Shown: positions 58,092 to 64,000 of the stretch, one piece after another
How the letters are laid out: each line of letters begins with the position of its first letter
How positions within the stretch are numbered: position 1 is the stretch's first letter
Source: Bryoerythrophyllum caledonicum
Taxonomy: Eukaryota; Streptophyta; Bryopsida; Pottiales; Pottiaceae
DNA: 64,000 nt
Reading direction: 5' to 3'
NCBI GenBank assembly: GCA_963971425.1
Contig: OZ020526.1
Location: forward strand, 4,243,976-4,307,975
The notes under the pieces: generated by a model
The model's input: only the letters and a program-made list of their open reading frames with translations
Database searches by the model: none
What the model was told of the DNA's origin: nothing
Program-made: the position numbers and the translations under genes

Positions 58092-59127
58092 AGGACCGTG
58101 ACAAGTTCACACCAAATACACTTCAAAACTATTGATTCTAGTGCAATGAATAAAGAAGGAAACAAAAGCTCTTATTTCTAGTTTTGATCGTATGGATCTA
58201 AATTAATTTCTAGGAGCCCAAGGCATTTTCCTTCAAGAAACACTCCAAAAGTGCCACTATAAACAAGCGGCAAGAAAATCTAGTTTTGATGTTCAATTTT
58301 GGACTTTAAATCGTAAAATCTTAAAATAGACTTCTATTTGAACTTACCATTTTTTTGGCTGCAATCCACCGTACAAATATGAAGATTATAGCATTTGAAG
58401 TCAAGAAAATGGTTCATTTTCTCCTTGCGTTGATTGAATCAACAGACTTTGCCTTCACTTGGTGTCAAATTTTTGCACTACGTCAGGTCTAAATCCCTTA
58501 CCATCGTGTTAAGCATGATGTCAATTCCTTGTACACCAATTTTTAGAGGTGAAAAAAGGTGTAGCATATTCAAAACAAGTGTGCAAGGAGTGGAGGTTCA
58601 GAAATTGCCAATTCATGTTATATTTTTTTGTGAACTTAATATGTTTAAGAATGACAATCCAAAGAGTCTAAAAGAAGTTTTTCACCACATATTGTTGTCA
58701 AGAAAAATTAAAAGTGAAAAATGTAAAGATCTCTAGGTTATATGTAAAAGAGAAGAAGTTTTATGATAACTTGCTTGACAATGTGTGACAATGTGTGAAA
58801 ATGTTTGACTTGGGTTGATATTTTATTTTTTGCTAAAGACAATAATTTTTTTTAACAATATGAAAGGAAACAATATTACTTCCTAGGAATAAGTGTCCTA
58901 GGAAAAGGTTTTGGAGTTGCTTGACATGCTTGCTCTTGCCATTTGATATCCCAAACCTTATAATTTTTTATTAAATGTTGGACTTAGAAAAAACTTGTAC
59001 TTTAACTAAGGTTTTAGTAATGCCCACCTACGGTAAAAATTTCAAAGAGGGTTTTTATAAATTGATACCATAGGAACTTGACCTAACCTTCAAAAAAACA
59101 TATTTTTGACATTTGGTCCTTTAGGGA
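58092..59127 (+). mobile_element. TTAA-family transposon, copy 4 (chimeric/nested)
   Basis: Begins directly at the TTAA shared with copy 3, with AGGACCGTGACAAGTTCACA (the first CCCCTA is missing). At 58203-58206 another TTAA is followed by TTTCTAGGAGCCCAAGGC, a degenerate left end, after which the sequence matches the reverse complement of copy 2. The right end is TTTGGTCCTTTAGGGA at 59127, followed by TTAA. It is best read as a full element (58207-59127) inserted into a partial one. Confidence 0.65.
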
Positions 59128-59299
59128 TTAAAATTTATCAAGATTAACAATTTGAAAAAGTAATTGTAGGATCTTCTTCTAATCTTATTTAGGTGGATGT
59201 GGTAGAAATCTTATGAATTTTTGACTGTACAGATTGAAAAAATTAATCCCTCCAATAGACACTTGATTCATTAGGAGTTAATATTACTAAGATTTAAGT

Positions 59300-59410
59300 A
59301 TTGTAAGGCACCACAACCTTGGTGTAGTGGTTTGGAGCCAGAGTAGGCTTCTATAAATAGTCTGGCTCGATGTTCTGCTTCTTTTGTTGGGGATTTTGAC
59401 TCTATACCTT
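59300..59410 (+). other. tRNA-like segment, possible SINE head
   Basis: CCTTGGTGTAGTGGTTTGGA resembles a pol III A box and GGCTCGATGTTC weakly resembles a B box. It does not fold as a convincing tRNA gene. Possibly a truncated SINE. Confidence 0.3.
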
Positions 59411-59413
59411 CAA

Positions 59414-60357
59414 CCCCTAAGGTACCATGACAGTTTTACACCAAAAACACTTCAAACTAAATGGATTCTAGTGCAACAAATAAAGAAGGTAACAAAAACT
59501 TTGATTTTTAGTTCTGACCGTAGGATCTCAATAAAATCTTATTAAGTAATACATGTTCAAAATTTCATAAACTTTGATCGCACGGATTGAAAGACTATAG
59601 TGTTTCAAGTCAAGCAAATGGTTCATTTTCTTCCCTGCGTTTAGTAGATCAGCAGACTTTGACTTCAATTGGTGTCAAAAATTTTCACTACAAAAGGTCT
59701 AAATCTATTACCATCTTGTTAAGCATGATGTTAGTTCCTTACACACCAATTTTTAGAGGTAGAGACCGGGTGTAGCATATTCAAAACAAGTGTGCAAGGA
59801 GTGGAGGCTCAAAATTTGTTAATTCACACTTTATTCTTTTTTGAACTTAATATGTTTTTGATTGATAATCCGAATGGTTAATATGAAGGTTTACATTACA
59901 TATTGTTGTGGAAAAAATAAAAAGTGAAAAATATGAAGATCTCTAGGTTTTATGTGGGAAAGAAGAAGTTTTTTTGGTACCTTGCCCGACAATGAGTGAC
60001 AATGTGTGAAAATGTTTGACTTGGGTTGGTATGCTATTTTTCACTAAAGACAAGAACTTATTTTGGCAATATGAAGGAAAATAATATTACTTGCGAGTAT
60101 TGAAAATCTCACATTCAATAGGGTGTCCTAGCAAAAGTTTTTGGAGGTGCCCGAGGTGCCCGCCCTCCCTATTTAAAATTCAAAACCCTATAATTTTTTT
60201 ATCAAATGTCCAATTTAGGAAGAAAAAAAATTCCCACTAAGGTCTTGGTAATGTCTTTCTATAGTAAAAATTTCAAAGAAAAATGTTGGAAATTGACACC
60301 ATAGGAACCTGACCGAACTTTCAAAAAGCCCTTTTTGGACACTTGGTACCTTAGGGG
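59414..60357 (+). mobile_element. TTAA-family transposon, copy 5
   Basis: 944 bp. Ends CCCCTAAGGTACCATGAC and ACTTGGTACCTTAGGGG, flanked by TCAA (59410-59413, a mutated TTAA) and TTAA (60358-60361). The inner TIR bases changed together: GGTACC on both sides, where copy 2 has GGACC/GGTCC. The interior closely matches copy 1. Confidence 0.8.
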
Positions 60358-60574
60358 TTAAATCCTGCTCCTACTCAGGGGCATGCAACCTTCCTTTGGG
60401 AGCCGAATTGAACTTTTGTTTGCTTTGTGAGTTGTGTGTATGTGGGTTTCCTTCCCTTGTTTAGCTTGTTGCTAGATGTTCTTAGCCTCTTGGTGCGCTG
60501 TTGCATGTGGCTTGGTGCCAGTTTCCTCGGGCTTTGGTCATGTTGTATTCGGTTTCTAGAAATCCCCTTGATTG

Positions 60575-60931
60575 GGTCTTCAATGGTGTAGTGTTTGGGT
60601 CATGTCACACCAGTGAGGTGGTTGTGAGTTCAAGTCCCCATGCCGGCATGGTGCCTACCACCATAGTCTACCCAACTATGGTGGAGGGTCTTGAGACGTT
60701 GTTGTATGGGTACCCAAATAGCCCTTGGGGGGATGACATGTCGGTTGTCTTTAAAGCACTTAGTGTAGGGAAGCACTTAGTGTAGAAAAGTATTTATCCT
60801 CAAAAGGGAGAAGTAGTTCTATTACACTATCCATGTCCCAATGTGGCCATAGGCTTAGTGAAGAAAATGAACAAACACTATATTCACGCCGGTCCCTATC
60901 GAGGACCAAAGTTCTTCTTCTTCTTCTTCTT
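60575..60931 (+). mobile_element. tRNA-derived SINE with TTC tail
   Basis: The head has pol III promoter boxes: A-like TGGTGTAGTGTTTGG (about 60584) and B-like GAGTTCAAGTCC (about 60626). The body runs through ACCACCATAGTCTACCCAAC. The last 150 nt match the 3' end of the LINE at 4579-6919, then a hairpin GGTCC/GGACC, then (TTC)n at 60912-60931. Sharing a tail lets a SINE use the LINE's reverse transcriptase. The 5' limit is approximate and no target duplication was found. The 94-codon frame across it is not a gene. Confidence 0.75.
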
Positions 60932-60978
60932 TGTAAGTTACTCAAGGTTTTGAACCTTTAGATTAAGAAGAAATTTAA

Positions 60979-61830
60979 CTCCTAAAGAACCAAGACTATG
61001 TTTCACCAAAACCACCCCAAAACTACCTTTCTAAGATGAGATGTTGCAAGTCTAAATATTAAAAAAAAAATTAACCGTAGGATCTTCATTTTCATTACTA
61101 TAAGAACACAATCAAAATATTTTGTAAAGTTTGACCGCACGGATTGTATTATACACGCATTTGATGTGTACAAAACAATTTTTTTCTTCCTTTTGCAAAC
61201 ACGACTAGCGTACTTTAACTCAAGATAATGTCATATTTTCTAACTACACATTGCACAAATTTTATGAATTCATGTTCAACCTTGTGTTAGGTCATTATAT
61301 GCCAAAATCACGAGTAATGGAGATGTTTAGGATAAGAAAAATGGACTTGCAATAACTAGGGGTATAGAAATTTGCCATTTACATAGGAAAGGTTTTTTAA
61401 AAATAAAGAAGTGTTTTTTAGATCTAAAATCTGAACGGTGGATAAACTTATTATGAATAAATCTAATAATGGGATCGTTTTGAAAAAGATAAAATCCTTA
61501 ATTTGTATGCATTTTTTTCGTAATAGCAATGAGGGTTTCCAAGAACTTTCCTTCACTACTACTCACCTCAAAAAAGCGCAATAATCAACTCCACAGTAGC
61601 AATATTCATCTCTATAGTATCCTGCCCAATTGCCCCAAATTTGAGCTTTTGATGCTTGAATCACCATAAATTTTTCCCTATAAGTTCAGAAAAGAAAAAA
61701 ATAATACTTTGCAAAGATAACCCGTTTTCCTACTCTCACCAAAAATTTCAAAAAATTTCAAAAAATTTAAATTTAAAGAATTTGCCCAAAATTGATTTGT
61801 ACCCTGCAGGTACACTTGGTCCTTTAACGG
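60979..61830 (+). mobile_element. TTAA-family transposon, copy 6 (subfamily B)
   Basis: 852 bp flanked by TTAA at 60975-60978 and 61831-61834. Ends CTCCTAAAGAACCAAG and ACTTGGTCCTTTAACGG. The subfamily is marked by TTTCACCAAAACCACCCCAA near the left end, GACCGCACGGATTGTATTAT in the middle, and a distinct right half (61340-61815) that recurs inverted at 62315-62805. Confidence 0.8.
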
Positions 61831-62314
61831 TTAAAATGTGAAGAATGTAACTTTAGTAAAAAGTTGGCTTAGTGTACATTCTTTGCACATTTGGACCATG
61901 AACCTCGCCTTGTAGGATACAAATTAGAACATGTCAACATCATGCTTTTAAATCTAGTTTAGTTTCAAACTTTTTAATACCCACATTTCTTTTCATGTCA
62001 ATTTTTATGATAATTTGTTTATGGGGTATATTCTCCATTTTTCATAGTTTCATTATCTTTTGAAATGCTTCTTAGATTTACAAATCAGCTAAAGCAAAGG
62101 TTTGCCTACTCATTACTTCAATATGTTAGTTATCATATATACAAATGTATATTGATTTAATATATATCTCAACAATACTTATCAACAACTAGGCAAATGG
62201 ATATGCAAGGTTGCATGTTACAGTCAACAGAATTAGTATATTTATCAAGACATTGCACTATGTGCACCATAGGTGTATGTATAATTTTCATGTTTTAATC
62301 TCTAAATTACCATT

Positions 62315-62805
62315 TGTACCTGTGGGGTACAAATCAATTTTGGGTAGGTTCTACGAATCCAATTTTGAAGATACTTCTTGAAACTTTTAGTAAGAATAGG
62401 AATACAGGATATTTATGTGAGAAATTTTTTAATTTTTTTTGGACTTGTAGTGAAAAAATTATGGTGCTTCAAACATAAAAAACTTGACTCTTTTGGCAGC
62501 TCAGGAGGGTACAATAGAGATGAATAGTACTACTTTAGAGTTGACAATTGCACTTTTTTGAGGCGGGTAGTAGTGAAGGAAAGTACTAGCAACCTTCATT
62601 GTTTTCAGTAAAAAAACGCATAGAAGATAAGAATTTTACTTTTTTAATAAATATTTTTTATATTTTTAGAAGATGTTGTAATAATTCTATTCATTTTTTG
62701 GATTTTAGATCCAACAAATTTCCTCTATTTAAAAAATAAAATTGCTTTCCTAATTAAAGGGCCACTTTGTATACCCCTAGTTGTTGGAGGTCCATTTTTC
62801 TTATT
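62315..62805 (-). repeat. Inverted copy of subfamily B right half
   Basis: The reverse complement of 61340-61815: GGGGTACAAATCAATTTTGG here against CCAAAATTGATTTGTACCCT there, and GGAGGTCCATTTTTCTTAT against ATAAGAAAAATGGACTTGC. The two arms form a roughly 480-bp inverted repeat around a 500-bp spacer. No TTAA end is preserved. Confidence 0.65.
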
Positions 62806-63322
62806 GTAAACAATTCCATTGCTTGTGATTTGTAGCGTGTAGTGACCTAACAAAATGGAGTATAGTTAGACTATATGTCTATTGATCGTTTTGAGGACTG
62901 AAGATGGCTGAGTAAAGCTCTGAAATTTCTGGTGAGGAGGGGGCAAGGGACTTAGTCTTAGAGAGTGAAGGCACAGACAACATGAGCTTGCTTGCCTTGT
63001 TGCATGTCCAAAGTGTGCTTCAGATCTGAGGGGTAGGAGAGGTTTTTAGTTGTATGTGTTGGGAAGGGTTGCCAGAAACACTAGATCTGCAAGAGGTGAA
63101 CCCTGTGAGAGTTGTTGAAGTCATTTCTGTGTGGTGTTTGATCTGGAGCAAGGGAGCACATGTGTTGGCACGCAGATCTGCACTCATTATACACTTCCGC
63201 AGTAGATCTGAGTTAGATCTAGTCAAGGGATACCGAATTTGAACGCCTCCCTCATTAGTCCCACCACCTCTCTCCAACCCAAACTTTGACACCACCATTG
63301 AGAGCGACAAGAAGCCAAGACA
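62806..63322. other. 0.5 kb spacer
   Basis: Short frames on both strands (for example 63020-63490, minus) without motifs. Nothing supported. Confidence 0.35.
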
Positions 63323-63640
63323 CACTATAAGAAAATAAGGGTTTTTGAGACGCCCCCGCATATTTTTGGACGTCCCACGCGACGTCAAAAAAAATTGAAG
63401 ACCCAGCCCAGATTCTTTGTTTTTTTGGGACATCAAGCTGAACAGGTGAGGACGTAGCCGGATCCGCGTAGAGATCCACGAAAACGTCATGACACTTGAG
63501 ACGTCAAAAAGGACATCATGATTTTTTTTGGACGTCTCGGAGAACGCGCCCCTGCCACGTCAACGCAGGGGACTGTTTCCGCTAGTCTTGACGGGCAGGG
63601 GGGCAGTCCTCACTTTTTCAAGAGTGAATAAGGGCGTGAC
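63323..63640 (+). mobile_element. Probable left end of a CACTA (EnSpm) transposon
   Basis: CACTATAAGAAAATAAGGGT resembles the CACTACAAGAAAA start common in plant CACTA elements. It is followed within 220 bp by repeated subterminal motifs around GACGTC (63371, 63381, 63484, 63502, 63530 and variants), the usual transposase-binding array. The right end would lie beyond the window. Three bases, ACA, precede it. Confidence 0.55.
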
Positions 63641-63641
63641 A

Positions 63642-63790
<149 letters not shown>

Positions 63791-63814
63791 TCGCTAGGAT
63801 TTGTGTCTATCTCT

Positions 63815-64000
63815 CTTTCTGTGTGTGCGCGTGTGAGAAATGAGTGCGCGTGTGAGAAATGAGTGCGCGTGTGAGTTGTGTGTGCGTTGTGTGTGTACGT
63901 GAGTGTAGAGTGTGCGCGTGAGGTGTTTGTATAGTTTCAAGTGTGTGTAGGTGAAACTTAGATGTGTGTATGTGCGCGTGAGGTTGTGTGTGCGGTGTGT
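63815..64000 (+). repeat. GT/GTGCGC-rich simple sequence
   Basis: TGTGTGCGCGTGTGAGAAAT-type units repeat to the window edge, including three near-identical copies of GAGTGCGCGTGTGAGAAAT at about 63832-63875. Confidence 0.85.

Noticed and set aside
60584..60640. Possible tRNA gene
   Set aside because: A- and B-like boxes are present but no cloverleaf or acceptor stem; it is the head of a SINE.

Overview
The window reads as nuclear DNA of a land plant. Genes are split by GT/AG introns, and there are plant families: an LRR receptor kinase, a plant-type 2-oxoglutarate dioxygenase and a Bet v1/START-like protein. About three gene loci sit in a sea of nested transposons, and intergenic DNA is AT-rich. 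I cannot fix the species. The repeat content would suit a seed-free plant, but that is inference.

Layout. 1-0.8 kb: end of a decayed MULE transposase. 3.1-7.5 kb: an element with palindromic ends holding a T-rich tract, a 280-bp MULE-type MITE, and a 5'-truncated LINE with a 13-bp target duplication. 8.5-9.5 kb: the first full copy of a roughly 0.9-kb TTAA-flanked transposon family. 9.5-12.4 kb: a scrambled, inverted relic of the dioxygenase gene at 33-35 kb, broken by two more transposons. 14.9-27.4 kb: an LRR receptor-kinase pseudogene on + with about 20 recognisable exons. Its last intron holds a complete 5.6-kb Copia retrotransposon in antisense, with 181-bp LTRs differing at one site. 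28-32 kb: a pogo/DDE-type transposon remnant. 32.5 kb: a second MULE-type MITE. 33.3-35.3 kb: an intact four-exon dioxygenase gene. 35.8-39.5 kb: a second, worse decayed DDE transposase copy with a 1.07-kb insertion. 39.6-46.3 kb: a MULE remnant with long, minisatellite-rich inverted ends. 47-52 kb: MITE fragments, an unrecognised coding-like stretch and tandem repeats. 52.6-53.6 kb: an intact two-exon SRPBCC gene. 55-63 kb: MITEs, several TTAA-family copies and a tRNA-derived SINE. 63.3 kb to the end: a probable CACTA transposon end and long CT/GT microsatellites.

Only the dioxygenase and SRPBCC genes look intact. The strongest observations are these. (1) The Copia element carries, tail-to-tail with pol, an antisense ORF encoding an RNase H1-type hybrid-binding (viroplasmin) domain. 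(2) A LINE and a tRNA-derived SINE share a roughly 150-bp 3' end with a hairpin whose stem changes in a compensating way, followed by a TTC-rich tail. (3) A TTAA-flanked family has at least five nearly complete copies, one with a paralogous empty site in the window. (4) The dioxygenase gene has an inverted duplicate whose middle part is flipped back.
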